Of a stretch of 64,000 bases of DNA, positions 32,346 through 45,734 are shown one piece after another (the first letter of the stretch is position 1; every line of letters begins with the position of its first letter). The notes beneath the pieces are model-generated. The model saw nothing but the letters and a program-made list of their open reading frames with translations. It was not told the DNA's origin and did not search any database. The DNA lies in contig CATQJL010000316.1 in NCBI GenBank assembly GCA_958299035.1, forward strand, positions 21,739,676-21,803,675. The letters run 5' to 3'. The DNA is from Cylicocyclus nassatus (Eukaryota; Nematoda; Chromadorea; Rhabditida; Strongylidae). Made by a program: the position numbers and the translations under genes.

Positions 32346-34224
32346 GATTGTCGCCAAGGCGACCTTGAAGTCGAAGTAGAGAGTGATCAGATCTGTGTGT
32401 AATTGTACTGATTGTTTTATTTCTGATTGTCCTATTATTTGTGCTGTAATTTTGATAAACCTCTAATGTAGGACCAGTACCTTGCAATGGAGGAAGTCGG
32501 CCGGACAAGTGAGTACAAGTTATTGCGAACACCCTACCAGTTTCAGAACCTAACGTAACCGAGCTTATCAATATATTAGTTTACAATGATGGCCTACACA
32601 ATCCGCAATGATCTATAGGGTATAAGTACTGATGAATGATTAAGGTCAAGCTATCTTCCACAAGTTTCTCCACAGGTTGGGGGTAGAGTTAGGTCCACAA
32701 GTTTCTCTGAGAAGCACTCATGAGACAAGTTTTTGGGGGACTTCACTCTCATTGTCAAAACAACTCCATTCATAAATAAAGTTTGGTTACCTTTGAGGTA
32801 ATACCCACACATTCCAATTGCAACCCGCGCGTGTCACATTCACCGAATAGAATTTTCTACAAGCAATTCCTTTGACGAGGTGTTCATAATTATATCTTCT
32901 GCCTCATCCTGGCACTAGAAGACTGTAAGAATATAAATTTCCTCTGAGTACCTAACTTCACGCGTATAGGACGCGGGGGATTTTTTTCTAAAATCGAACA
33001 GCACAGACACGCCAACGGACTCCGCGTCAAAAAACTGTTTACAGTGCTGCATATTGCCTAAAAGCATTGTGCGGCAGAGTCTCGTCTTCCTAAACGGCTG
33101 AGGGCACGCTTGAAAAATCGAAAGGTGCGTGTTATACGCGTGAATTAGGGTTTATTTCCATTAAAGGGAAAACAGAAAAGTGGGAAACCGAATTTCAAAA
33201 CGGCAAATCACATTTTCCTCTTATACGCTAAACAAAAAGAACTTGAATCCATATACTAAATTAATGCTCTTCAAATACATTACAGCATTAAAAGAGGTTT
33301 AGAGAGTTGAAGAATTGCGCTTTTGGAAATTATCTAGCCATGTTGGGCATAACTGTCTTACCGTTGATAGAATATTCTGAGTAGTTGACAAGTGTTAGAA
33401 GAAGCCTCAAACTATCTCCCGCACAAAACATGAATAAAAAGTAACAAGAACAATTTTCTTAATGATTTGCATGCCAAAAGAAAATTTTTTCTGTAGCCAA
33501 CATAATGCAAAAGTGATCAATAATGATTGCTGCAAGATCTCCACTTTGTAGCTGAAAAGACTCTTTGAAGTTTCTTTTACTTTTCCCTAATTAATCGCAT
33601 TTGAGCATCATATCTCACAAAAAGGGAACAAAGAGTTGTTTAAGTATCCTCTGATTTAACTTTTTTCGGTACTTTTCCGTTATCCGGACCCATTTTGTCA
33701 AAAAGTTCTCATAAAACACGTTTTTAGCCTAAGAACAACTTTTCACAGATTTCAGGAGGACTGCTCTTCTGCCACGTGTCAGAAAAAATATTGACACGTT
33801 TTGGTCCATTTTGACATGTTTTTTCAAAATTATTTCGGAGAGGCAAAAGAGCATTTGTGTTTACCTAAAAGCTATTTAATTGTTTTCTATGAGAGCAAAA
33901 TACTCTAGAATCACACACACCGGCTCGCAAATGTTTAGAGGCCTTTTGGATCCATGCCAAAAGCCCTAAAATGAATCGTAAGGAAGAATGCCTATCCATC
34001 ACTCGTGAACTCGCTCCGTACCTAGGTCAGATCTTCTGACCCGGCGGAGACGTTATAAATAGCCGTGCCATTAGCGTTTAACCGTACTGCTCGCGCTTTG
34101 GCATCAGAATTCCATCGGCGTTTCAAAAGGTGAGTGTTTGGTCGAGCAGTTAACTATCGGTCTACCAAAGTCTTAGAGTTTTGTTTGCATAGCTGCAGAG
34201 ACGTTTGGTCGAATAGTTTGCAAG
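32346..34224. other. Intergenic, no gene recognised
   Basis: AT-rich sequence with only short frames. gacacgt/gacatgtttt-type short repeats occur near 33780-33830. Confidence 0.45.
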
Positions 34225-34312
34225 TCGTTCTGTCCATTCCAGGCTCTGAAGAAGGCGACTTGCCGAAACGTCAGCCAATAAACTGTTAACAATCTCGGAT
34301 CACGGCTCAGTA
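34225..34312 (+). repeat. Dispersed element tail containing 'gaagaaggcgacttgccgaa'
   Basis: The caggctctgaagaaggc..gccgaaacgtc..aataaactg block resembles a widespread retroelement-associated segment. Family is from memory; a partial copy only. Confidence 0.35.
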
Positions 34313-34872
34313 TCATAAACAACAATACTCTAGAACTCATATAGAACATCTTGATTATTTTCAGAAATGCCATCCTCTTCTCTTCAAAATTTTTGCCATG
34401 CGAACTTAGCCAGGCAAGACTGTAAATGATGGCTTGAAGTTCCTCGCTGTTGCTTGTTTCGTCATTTAGATAATGGGACCCTAGCCCACTTTTCTATTCT
34501 GGGCGCGTCTAATCTGTTAATCAATAAAATAATGGCATTATCATGATGACAATGTTCATTTTTGATACTGTTCAATCGAAAATGTTGCCACTATTAACTA
34601 GAAAAGAGATTAAACTTACGTCGTTAGATAGGGCAATTGAAACTCTTGGTCAACTTTGACGACCATGCAGATTTTTGGTTGTCCTTCTGGGACCAAGGCC
34701 TTATACGAACCAGCCCACATTTTCCAAGTGTAATTATGCATACTGCCATCAACAGTACACCAGTAGATTTGAAAGATTGACAAAAAAGGTGGGGATCACT
34801 AAATTCAGCGCAAAAGAAAGATCGGGGAGTGAGTTTATCCCGAAATAGCAGTCGTTTTTTCAAAATTAAAGC

Positions 34873-34960
34873 CTTGACACATATGGTGTGTCAAGCGGTC
34901 CAGAGTGGTAGTCATTGCTTGACACACTGTGTGTCGAGCGGTCGTTAATGTGTTAAACCT
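34873..34960. repeat. Small palindromic repeat, ttgacacayatgtgtcaa-type
   Basis: Two short palindromes (ttgacacatatggtgtgtcaa, ttgacacactgtgtgtcga) are each followed by gcggtc, and the block ends gtcgttaatgtgttaa. The last part resembles the end of the TTAA element at 42788-43386. Confidence 0.5.
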
Positions 34961-35453
34961 GTTAAACATGTAGATGACATATCAATTTTTTTGACACGTG
35001 GCAGGAAGATTGGCAACTCCATCCTGTGAAGTTGGGACCAGTATGGTACAAAAGAAGAATCAATGCCTTCTTTGAGAAAAACTGGCCTTTTTTTTAGAAG
35101 AGAAAAATTCTTGCGCTCCCAGTAAGGAATTGGGGAAACCGCCTGTTTCTTCAAAAAAGCAGCAGTGAATAACACTACTCAAATAGTTACTCAAAAATAC
35201 CCAATCATCATGTAAACCAGAAAATTTTTAGATTATTTCAAGAGAGTAGCTACAGCGCAAAATTCTATGACCAGAGTAGTGACACAGAAAGCTTGTTCAG
35301 TCGATTATACTGTAAACCAACATAGAGGCAAAGCCAGATGCTTAATTTAAGGTTTCGTTTTTAGCTGACAAAGCAAGAGAAAAACTTATTATTCGTTTTT
35401 CGAGCATTTTTGCTAATTCTCTTTATTAAATTCTTTGTTTGAACAAAGTTTAA

Positions 35454-35729
35454 AGCCACTGAGCCACGGGAAGAGCACATAAAATTGAGGTCACAACGCT
35501 GTACACTACATTAAATCGAATTCACTACATCATTAGTGAAATCCAAGCGGACCAAACTGCATTTGAAAGTACGTCCAGGCAGATCTGGGCACATGCAGTA
35601 GCACGTGAAAAACACTCAGACACTATCCATTCGGCAATGCAAATCATTCCGGCTAAGAAATTCGCCTCCAGGCTGGACCCCATTGTCGTTGACGTATTAC
35701 TTGCATCGTGCTTGCACTCTCTTTGAAGG
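35454..35729 (+). other. Open segment of ~90 codons without ATG, possible exon
   Basis: The frame is open from just after a tga at about 35450 to tga at 35727-35729 and reads IEVTTLYTTLNRIHYIISEI, then RQIWAHAVAREKHSDTIHSA. Composition is protein-like and it ends in a stop, so it could be a terminal exon or a relic. The acceptor is unclear and no family is recognised. Confidence 0.3.
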
Positions 35730-35788
35730 ACTCACGCGAAACTGATTGATCGCGGTGTGAAATGATACCAGCGCGATGCATTTTCTAA

Positions 35789-35989
35789 GGCCCCGGGCAG
35801 ACTTCACGCGATTTGATCGTCGCGACTCAGCCGCGACGAGACAACTGTTACAATATCATTCCATGCCGATCAACTTCAATCGGTTGTGATACTTTTCCAG
35901 ACCGAAATTTTTGAACGTAAAATGAAAATGAATAGAAATCTTGGCGATTAGATCGCGACGATTAAGTCGCGTGAAGTCTGACCGGGGCC
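35789..35989. mobile_element. PIF/Harbinger-like MITE A, 201 bp, TAA duplication
   Basis: The ends are ggccccgggcagacttcacg and its near complement. TAA flanks at 35786-35788 and 35990-35992. The inner block cgcgatttgatcgtcgcgac is itself partly palindromic. Three-base TWA duplication with GG..CC ends is the PIF/Harbinger pattern. Confidence 0.78.
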
Positions 35990-36639
35990 TAACACAAAAC
36001 AGGGGCTTCTGTTTGAGGACGAATATTTCAGCCGCAAGTGTACCATCTGTGCTGCCGCTTAGCTAATTCTTCTTCGATTCATCGGGAGTTGGGGCTGCTG
36101 GGAGGGCATGCTTGGGCACTGCACTCTTTCGTAAGCGTGGTCTGTGATCATCTTTCCACCACGAGCGTGGAAAAGGTTGCGAGAGAGGTACAAAGCAAGG
36201 CGAGGCGACCGCGCGAACGTGAGTCCCACCCAACTTCCACGCTACTTCCGGTAAATCAACGGTAGTCAGGGCCCCAAAATCACTTTTCTTATGAAATCCC
36301 TGTATCTAGATGTATCTGGACGCTGCCTCTAAATGCTGCGGCGCATCATCGATATCTGTCCTAGAGAAAGGGACCTGCCGAATGGAACTTCTGCTAATTT
36401 AATTTCGTTTGCACAACAAACTCAAAAGTTATAGATTCTTTTCTTTTGTGATATTTCAGGAGACATGTTTAAGGGACACTACTTTTGCCGCACCTGAATA
36501 TGTAATGCAGTGTAAAGGCGTTGTTGTCTGAGAGGAATGATGCTTGCCTGTTGTCAACGAGAAATGTTGAGATTATAATTTTGAGATGCGTGGAACAAAC
36601 TATCATCATAACTTATAATAACGGGCTAAGGATGTTTAC

Positions 36640-37312
36640 GTGACTTTGTGTGTGTGTGTGTGTGAGTGTGTCTGTTACGAAATTCTTAGAGCGTGTTCCA
36701 GCCAACCTCCTGGGCTCAAATTTTGCGCAGTGCATGCTATCCGCATGAAAGTCCAACATGCGAAAGCACAAGCAGATTCGTTTAGTGGATCCCTCAGAAA
36801 TCGCGCGCCAAACGGGTCCACCTGGCTTCTGTACCGCAAGATTCGGTCCGTATCATTGCTTTTTGCAGAGTCGTGGATGAGTTTGGTAAGCAAATGTGCA
36901 AGCGATAGAGCTTAGCCGGAAAAGTGGTCGAAAGTTTACTACATAACGAAAACGGCGCCAGAAAAAATTGGTTGTGTAAATGGTCAATTTGCCAAGGTTC
37001 TAGCTAAGAGTTTGAGAAGGTTTTCGCACAGAGATATAGCTCACGGTTATCATTACCTTCATGGCGACTACCAAGTAATGACAAATTCAAAAACCTATTC
37101 AAATTTGCGTTTGTTTTCCTGCGAAAAGTTTCATCCACGCGAAATCACCGATCTCACGTGAAAAAACTTTCTAAATGAGTGGTTGTTTACATTCTATTCG
37201 TGGTAGTCGGCATAGCGCGGTGAGTTCCAGTGCCACGATTTTACGAGAATGAGTAAGGCACATAGATAGTAGAGCCAGTGCGAGCCTCTGCGAAGCAGAG
37301 GTGACGCAGGGT
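36640..37312 (+). repeat. ~660-bp repeat, copy 1, bearing a short (GT)n
   Basis: It starts with a gt-rich run and gttacgaaattcttagagcgtg, and ends at a ccagtgcg..gcagaggtgacgca hairpin. It matches the complement of 43979-44640 nearly throughout (for example cgcatgaaagtccaacatgc, cagagtcgtggatgagtttg). Confidence 0.8.
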
Positions 37313-37364
37313 CCGGCGGGGGTGGCGCTTTCACAAGCTGGATATCGTTTTTGGCCCGAAAAAG

Positions 37365-37431
37365 CAAAGGGGAAGTCGTATTTTGGGGTCCGAGGCGAAG
37401 CCCCGGACCCCAAAATACGACTTCCCCTTTG
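37365..37431. repeat. Perfect 28-bp hairpin
   Basis: 37365-37392 and 37404-37431 are exact inverted copies around an 11-nt loop. It directly follows a copy of the 'agctggatatcgtttttgg' repeat. Confidence 0.85.
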
Positions 37432-38241
37432 TTTACCGATAAACAATGCACATATCATTCTTTATTCATCATCCCTTGTTGATGCTAGTGTCCTGTGAAC
37501 TTAGATTTCAGCAATGTGAAGATTCTGTGCTCCGATCGCTGGCCTGCCCACAGGCGGGAATTCAAATCGCAATTCTTGTAAGAGGGAAATAACAAAATAG
37601 GCTCGTTTTCAATGCACAAGTAACGATATAACACCAAATTTGCTGTATAGTTGGAGGACCATAAGCACAAAAAAAGTATGAAGAATTATGAGAAACTTAT
37701 GTGAATTTAAAAAATGGTAAGTGTTTTTCGAAATTAGGTGGCTCCCGCGCCACCTGGGAGCCACCTGGGGTGGCTCCCTGCTTCCCTTCACATAATTTCC
37801 CGGATTTCCTTACATAAATGTGGACTAGGTCGAGAGTATTACTATATGTTCAAATCCGCTTCCAAAACCACCAAGGCACCGCTTCGATACAGCCCCAAAT
37901 AGGGTTCACAGTGTTATGATCGGCCTCGGAAAGCGCGCTCCAATCGCAATCGGTGCACCTTGCACGGACGACGCGGAAACTTCGAGAATTTGACATTATG
38001 CTGAATTAGTGATCGCTGATTGAAGCAATCTTCACAATTTTCAAATAGATTGCTTCTTCGACAAGCCCTACAAGGGCTCAGAAGGGCCAGAGATCATATT
38101 TGGTCGTGATGTTCTACGCAAAAAGTTGTTTTTGTGATTGTGTTTCTTCAGTTTTCGCAATATGGTCGATTTCTCCGTACTTTCGCTCTTTTGGGTCGTT
38201 TGTTTTCGTCGTTTTCCTTTATTCTGGTTGTTGCTGGCATG

Positions 38242-38397
38242 CTGTCATCAAAAGTTGAGGAAATGTTTTTGACAAGATCGAGTCGAGTAAAGTCGGTGGA
38301 CCTTCATCCCACTTAAACGTGGCTATTGGCAGCTCTTTACAGTGAAAGCGTTCAGATATGCAATTACGAGAGTCAGCTGCTTCAGAATTCTTTCAAA
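38242..38397 (+). pseudogene. copb-2: COPB2 (beta'-COP) pseudogene, first WD-repeat exon, nonsense mutation
   Basis: The + strand frame reads LTRSSRVKSVDLHPT, stop, TWLLAALYSESVQICNYESQ, then a gtaggt donor after AAA (38395-38397). This follows the N-terminal WD40 repeat of beta'-COP, a subunit of the COPI vesicle coat. A TAA stands where the family has Glu, and a Cys where it has the WD-repeat Trp. The 5' limit is approximate. Confidence 0.72.
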
Positions 38398-38439
38398 GTA
38401 GGTTTATTTTTTTGAATTTTCATGTATTTTTGTATGTTA

Positions 38440-38601
38440 GGCCCCGGCCAGACTTCGCTCAAGATAGCTCATTCAAGAATGAGTTCCTATCCCTCAAATA
38501 GTTAGGCCTTGCCATGTGTTCTTGTACATATGCGTCGTGAAAAAAGGCCTTTGGTGTTTTTGAGCGGTTCTGGGCTGTTCAGTTGAAGTCTGGCTGAAGC
38601 C
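38440..38601. mobile_element. Harbinger-like MITE B, 162 bp, TTA duplication, inside the COPB2 pseudogene intron
   Basis: The ends are ggccccggccagacttcgct and ..gttgaagtctggctgaagcc, with TTA at 38437-38439 and 38602-38604. It lies between the gtaggt donor at 38398 and the ttcttcag acceptor at 38648. Confidence 0.7.
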
Positions 38602-38648
38602 TTATGTTGCTTACTATGTTTCAATCCAGTATCTTGCGCATTCTTCAG

Positions 38649-38793
38649 ATATGTGATTTGCAAGTGCGCGCTGCCAAGTTTATTTCACGCAAAAATTGGA
38701 TTGTTACCGGCTCAGATGACAGCATGTCAGAATTTTCGACTACAGCACGTCGCACTTAGTTCACCAATTTGCGGCTCATTCGGACTATCTCAG
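38649..38793 (+). pseudogene. copb-2: COPB2 (beta'-COP) pseudogene, second WD-repeat exon, 1-bp deletion
   Basis: The acceptor is cattcttcag and the donor is cag|gtaggt. It reads ICDLQVRAAKFISRKNWIVT then GSDDSM, loses one base, and continues RIFDYSTSHLVHQFAAHSDY in the next frame. This is the segment that joins WD repeats 1 and 2 in beta'-COP. The intron is retained, so this is a duplicated fragment, not a retrocopy. No further COPB2 exon was found. Confidence 0.8.
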
Positions 38794-38977
38794 GTAGGTG
38801 GAATGGTGCATTTATGCAAATATGTTACATGACATCGAATTTTTGCATTCGTTTTTGTACATTTGTAATTTTTTGCTTTTTCTTTGTGTGTTTTCCTTCA
38901 TTGCCTCCAATATTTTTGTGGATCAGCGAGACCCATATTTACAATGTGTTTCTGGTCTGGACGATCCCTTACTCGAC

Positions 38978-39065
38978 AGAGTTTACGCGATTTGATCGTC
39001 ACGATTAAATCGCGACAAGACAACTGTTACGAGTTCATTGCATGCCGACCAGCTTGCACTTCGGG
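38978..39065 (+). repeat. Half of a Harbinger-like MITE (A family), truncated
   Basis: cgcgatttgatcgtcacgat, gacaactgttac and catgccgaccagcttgcac match the left half of elements A and 60959-61157. The right half is missing. Confidence 0.6.
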
Positions 39066-39402
39066 ACTGTCAGGGACTTACGGGGGTCAAAAATAGGGTC
39101 AGAAGGGAAGTCGTAAGAAATTTTGGCTTCAAAGAGGATGTCGTTTTCAAAATCCTGAAATGCCACCTCCTGCCGGGCCCTGAGGTGACGCACTGGTGAC
39201 TTATAATAAGCGGCTTAATCTGAAGTTGTGTGGAGTTTGTCCGTTACGAAATTACAGTGAGGAATGATTTACGATACTAAACATCATGTGAGGTTAAGAT
39301 AGCGAGTATGGTTCATTTTTAACTACGGCTCACGTTGCAATAAACCGAACAATGATTTGAGAGACAAGCTCTCAGAAAGTGAGTTTACCACGGTTCACGA
39401 TG

Positions 39403-39440
39403 CCAGTGCGAACCTCTGCGAAGCAGAGGTGAAGCACTGG
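39403..39440. repeat. 38-bp nested hairpin motif, ccagtgcg..cactgg
   Basis: The outer arms ccagtgc/gcactgg enclose cctctgc-gaa-gcagagg. The same 38-bp unit ends the ~660-bp repeat at 37275-37312 and 43979-44016. Confidence 0.7.
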
Positions 39441-39534
39441 TCCATGATGAAAATATGTATGCTTCACTTAAAAGTAGACAGAAAGCGCTATCGTTTGCCC
39501 ATCGCTGTTATAATATTATTCTCGAATACCCATT

Positions 39535-39780
39535 TTCGCGGGGAATACGGTCCAAAAATGGGAGGCCTTGTTTCCTTTCAAAGCTCACCTTGTTGAACAC
39601 GATCGATCCTGTGCGTGGAAGGGCGATTAACGCGGTTAGAGGTAGTCGGCATCAGGACTTCAGGTGGCTGTTCTAAATTTGATACATTCAAAAAAAAACG
39701 CCAAGAATATTCCGCCCTTAAACAATGCTTTTAAGGAGAAAACTGAGAGTTCCAGACAATTTTCCCTGATACAAAGTCTG
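39535..39780 (+). repeat. ~250-bp repeat, copy 1 (direct partner 41430-41680)
   Basis: 'gggaggccttgtttcctttc', ggtagtcggcatcaggacttc and 'ttttaaggagaaaactgaga' recur in order at 41430-41680 with substitutions. Confidence 0.68.
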
Positions 39781-39781
39781 A

Positions 39782-39906
39782 GACCCCGGCCAGACTCAAA
39801 AGCGCCCCGATTTCTCTAGTGTCTCTTCAATTTCCCGTGTGAGATGAGAGAACGTGAAGAGAGGTTGGAGAAGTTTGGGCGCTTTTGAGCAAGTCTGGCT
39901 GGTGTC
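39782..39906. mobile_element. Harbinger-like MITE C, 125 bp, TGA duplication
   Basis: The ends are gaccccggccagactcaaaa and ..ttttgagcaagtctggctggtgtc. TGA at 39779-39781 and 39907-39909. It shares only the outermost bases with MITE B. Confidence 0.65.
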
Positions 39907-40315
39907 TGACAGTGAGCCTCATAAGAACACGTTCACGGCCGTGTGCATATGCGCGTATGCACGCCCTAATTCCCGTTTAGCATTTTCGTGCATACGCGCA
40001 TATGCACACTAGTTTTTAAATGTAAACGAAAAGTTTTCAGGTAACTTTTATTTATGCAGTAATAATATTGGCCTATCTGTCATATGGAACAAGGCATTGA
40101 AGTAGCTGTTGAGGGATTCAAACGGCAATTTCAGGTATTCAGTCCATGTTTGATGCGGTAAAATATGCTGATTATGTTTCTCAGAGAAGGAGGAACTCTG
40201 TATAGCTGTGTAATTGTGCATGTGTGATTTTTGGTAAACTCTGTGATATACATGTATTTTCTAAGTTCGCATGTTCCTTCAATGAGCGTTCACTCGTACA
40301 TAGTGTTTTCGTGTA

Positions 40316-41216
40316 CTAGGCTGTTTCAGTAGTTCTCTCCGATTTGCAAATTTTTCAGAAGTTTCATATTTTCAAAATCAACAATTTCGAACAAATTAAA
40401 TTTTTATGGAATGAGCGAGTTTATGGCTGTCACAAGCACTGTATGCCGTGAAAGGAAGGCAAACGAGAGAGAAAAAATTTTTTCGAATTTTGCAAGGTTT
40501 TTTTTCAAAACCTTCCAGTTTGACCTACTAACGTTTCCATACGAGGGTGGACAGACATATTTGGCTGCCATCATTAAGTAGCCTATACTTCAAAGTTCTT
40601 TTGCGGATAAAGAGAACGAGTAATCTTTGCTGCATAGAAATATTTGCAAGCTAATCAGAAAAAGTTACTTGAGCCCTCCTCCGCGTGCGAAAATATGCCG
40701 ACTTTGTAATATTTGACTTTTTCTTGCTGCGGCAAACGAAGGAAGCCAATTGGCCGATGGTCTCTGCTTGCTCTCGCTTTACTTTGACATATGCAGTATT
40801 GAATGCATCACCTGTCACTATGTAGATTGTTTTCGCTTGTTGAATAACTAAGTTTGTCCTTTCTTTGAAAACAAAAATCAAAAAGACATCCTCTACGTCG
40901 GAGAAAAAGTGTGCTTATGTTAGCTCATTACAGCCTCACCCATTGTAGAATATTACATATTTAGTTTTACGAACACTGCGGAATTTCGCTACACGGAAAC
41001 TTTTTTTGGGCATGAGTGCATTCTGGCAGCTTTTCTTCGGGGCTTGAAATTGCATCACTGAAAAGTTGATTTGCCAAGCATTAGTGAGCGTTAGGAAGAG
41101 CAGGAAAAGTACTTCTAGATAATTTTATGACAATGCCATAAGTGCAAAACCCTAAGAAAATAGCTGGGTTGAAATAAGGCAATTCAAAATTGGACAGAAC
41201 TTTTGAAACAGCCTAG
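40316..41216. mobile_element. DNA transposon with TA duplication, 901 bp
   Basis: The ends ctaggctgtttcagtagttc and ctaggctgtttcaaaagttc (complement) are flanked by TA at 40314-40315 and 41217-41218, as in Tc1/mariner elements. The interior carries a 76-codon minus-strand frame (40651-40881) that I cannot assign. Confidence 0.75.
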
Positions 41217-41429
41217 TATACGCGTGTACGCACGGGCAGGGTGCGCTAGAAACATAGTCGGAGTTTCTCCCAGAATGGCTCGGCCACCAACTTGTTAATA
41301 AACAAGATACATATCCATGAATGTCCACAGTGGTGAGCATGGATTTGCTGATCCTATTTTATTCACTCAGTGGACACTCGACAATTGCACTATCGCTTAC
41401 TGATCGTTGTCATTATCTTCGCATGCCCC

Positions 41430-41680
41430 ATCTTTGCGTAAATATGTCCAAAGTGGGAGGCCTTTTCTTCCAAAGCTTACCCTGTTGAATATAATCGATT
41501 CTGTGCTTAGGAGGACTATGAATGCGGTCCGAGGTAGTCTGCATCAAGTCTTCAAGTGGCTGTTCTAAAAGAAGTGCACTTAAAAAACGCCAAGAATAAC
41601 CAGCCCTCAAATACTGCTTTTAAGGAGGAAACGGAGAGTATGTAAGAATTCTCCCTGACGCAAAAAATAGGTTGTTTGAC
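41430..41680 (+). repeat. ~250-bp repeat, copy 2
   Basis: Direct copy of 39535-39780: gggaggccttttcttccaaa, ggtagtctgcatcaagtctt, 'ttttaaggaggaaacggaga'. Confidence 0.68.
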
Positions 41681-42783
41681 AATGAGCCTTCCTAAAAGAA
41701 GAGAGCTAAAAGTGAGGCCTCAAGGAGGCTTTATCGTGATATTTCAAAGATTATTGCCATTCAAACGTGTTAAACAAAACGTTTGTCTTAGTTTAAATTT
41801 TCAGTGTATTTTAAGCTCTGGTAAATCCCAGGGTTTTTTATAGACAACCTTTTCACAAACTAAGAAGAATTCACAGACGTCATCAGCGTCAAGCTATCCA
41901 CAAGAGATCATTTGATGATTTACAAATGCGATGTGCTCGGATTAGCGCGCGTTTAAAGCAAGTAGGATCACAGCTGAAAGGCGTTCGTCATGAACATAGT
42001 ATTATGTTCAAAGTATTAGTCATTCCTCATAGTTCAAAAATTTTGCTCAACTGCTTGGAAGCACGCGGAAAAAAAATTTTTTTTTTCAATTTATGTTCTT
42101 TCACTTTTCACTATAAAATTAGGTAGACGTTGAGTAGACCAGAGAACGACTGATATATCTGTTGTATATCCAGAGCGTCTTTCGAAGACTCAGTATTTGT
42201 TAAAACGCAGTTTGGTACAAATCAGTCGAATTCTGTTGTCTACTCCTATGGCATTGTTTACTGATACTGAGACCAACTAGTACTGATTCTTTCAAGCATT
42301 AAAAAAATCTCACTTGCCTGGTGTTGTTGTTTTTTCCCACAAACGCCTTGCACACGGCGCATTTCTAAAAAGCTTAAATGACTGATCGATAGGATCAAAA
42401 TATTTCTCAAAGATAGTGAGAAGATTTTTTAACTAAGTGTCTTTTATCGCACTCGTACTGGTTTAAAATGTTTGTCAAAAATTGAAACTAACGTGACTAT
42501 CCTGGTGTGTGTAACAGTTTTGATGGGTCTTCGAGCGGCTTGCCTGCAAAGTAAGTCTTTGCATGGTGAAAACTATAAAGCGACTAAATCTTGGTTTATC
42601 ACTTTCACAAATAACTAGCACAAAATGTATACTTTGACAAAATGAGGGCTGCAAGATGGTTGACAAAGGTGTAAACAAAGAAAAAAATGAGGAGCTCTTG
42701 AGATCCAGTCATACTGTACTCCATGACAATTACACGTGTATCAGTCTTAAAATAAGACATTGTCTGGAAGGCACTGAAGTTAT
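41681..42783. other. Intergenic, no gene recognised
   Basis: AT-rich with short frames only. Confidence 0.45.
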
Positions 42784-42787
42784 TTAA

Positions 42788-43386
42788 CACATTGACGACC
42801 GCCATGTGTATCGTTGAAAAATGGCTACTTTTTTTTTATCCTTGCATCTGTCCCTATACGGGGTCTGCCGCTCTTGTCAGTCTCTTCCATTCTTTTCTAT
42901 CTAAGACTCGACTATCATCTAATTCAAGTTCTCTGAGGTCTGCTGGTCCGTCCATCTTAGCTTTGGTCTTCCTCGTGGTCTTTTTCCGGGAACATCCACT
43001 GACATTGCTAGTCTTGTAACGTGTGCTTCTTCTCGTCTTCTCACGTGCCCGTACCATCGAAGCAGCCGTTCTTGCATCTTCTTGGCTATCGGGGCAATTT
43101 TCATCGTGGTTCGTATAATATCATTCGTGACGTGGTCGAGCATGGTCACAACCATCGTCCATCGTAGCGGACCATGGGAGTGGGCGTATGAAGTCTCTTA
43201 TTATCGTGGCTACTATTTTGTGTTAAATCCTCTCCGGGAGTTTTCCTTTGTGTTGGATCTAGACAAAAACCTTTACTGTTTTTGCCAGCATCCCAGAGTT
43301 ACGGTAGGTGTACTGTAGATGAAATCGCGCGTGGTTTTATCTAAAAAATGTTGACCGGTCCTTGAAACGCCTTGGTCGTCAATGTG
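42788..43386. mobile_element. piggyBac-like TTAA element, 599 bp, carrying an RTE fragment
   Basis: The ends cacattgacgacc and ggtcgtcaatgtg are inverted copies, flanked by TTAA at 42784-42787 and 43387-43390. The interior contains a reverse-transcriptase fragment (42919-43155, minus) and no transposase. TTAA duplication is the hallmark of piggyBac, though the end sequence alone does not prove the superfamily. Confidence 0.6.
42919..43155 (-). pseudogene. RTE-like reverse transcriptase, C-terminal fragment
   Basis: It reads MQERLLRWYGHVRRREEAH then GKRPRGRPKLRWTD, the conserved C-terminal end of RTE-type (and related) nematode reverse transcriptases, after the polymerase domain. No RT core precedes it. 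A stop follows quickly. Confidence 0.78.
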
Positions 43387-43978
43387 TTAAAACTCATCTC
43401 TGGTTCATAAAATGCTTAAAAGCTTTCTTACTATTTGAATTTCACTCTTGAAAATCGCTAAAATCGACTTTCTAATTTCAAGTGGACATGGAACAAAACA
43501 ATTTATGGTGATAATCACATATAGTGACCATTATATGCAAGGTCTTTCGACTATGTATCTACTAGCTGTTTTGTGATGCATCTTCTTGTACTTGTTTCGT
43601 AAACTAAAGGTACCAAATTGAAAAGGCTTCCATCAAAATACTTGTTTTTGAAATAGGATTACGATAAGACAAAGGTGTTGGATACCATGAATCATATTTA
43701 TCGCGGAAGAAAAGCTTCTACGAGCTTGCCACGAAGTCAGATGCACATACCAACACCCCTCTTTTTCTCAATGCTTGTAAACACACCGCCAAAGGTGCGT
43801 GTGGTTTTGTCAGACCGTAGTTGCATTGATTTCACCTTTTTCTTTAGCTAAAAGAGGAGTTTACTCGAAGTGACCTAACCCACCAAAGTGTGTAACTAAA
43901 TGACCGCCTTGATATAATGATTACAAACAATGAATAATATAAGAGGAGATTTGCGTGCTTTTCTTCCTTATTTTAATA

Positions 43979-45700
<1,722 letters not shown>

Positions 45701-45734
45701 TCTGCATAGGCTACTGCACGACGAAGGCGGATTA

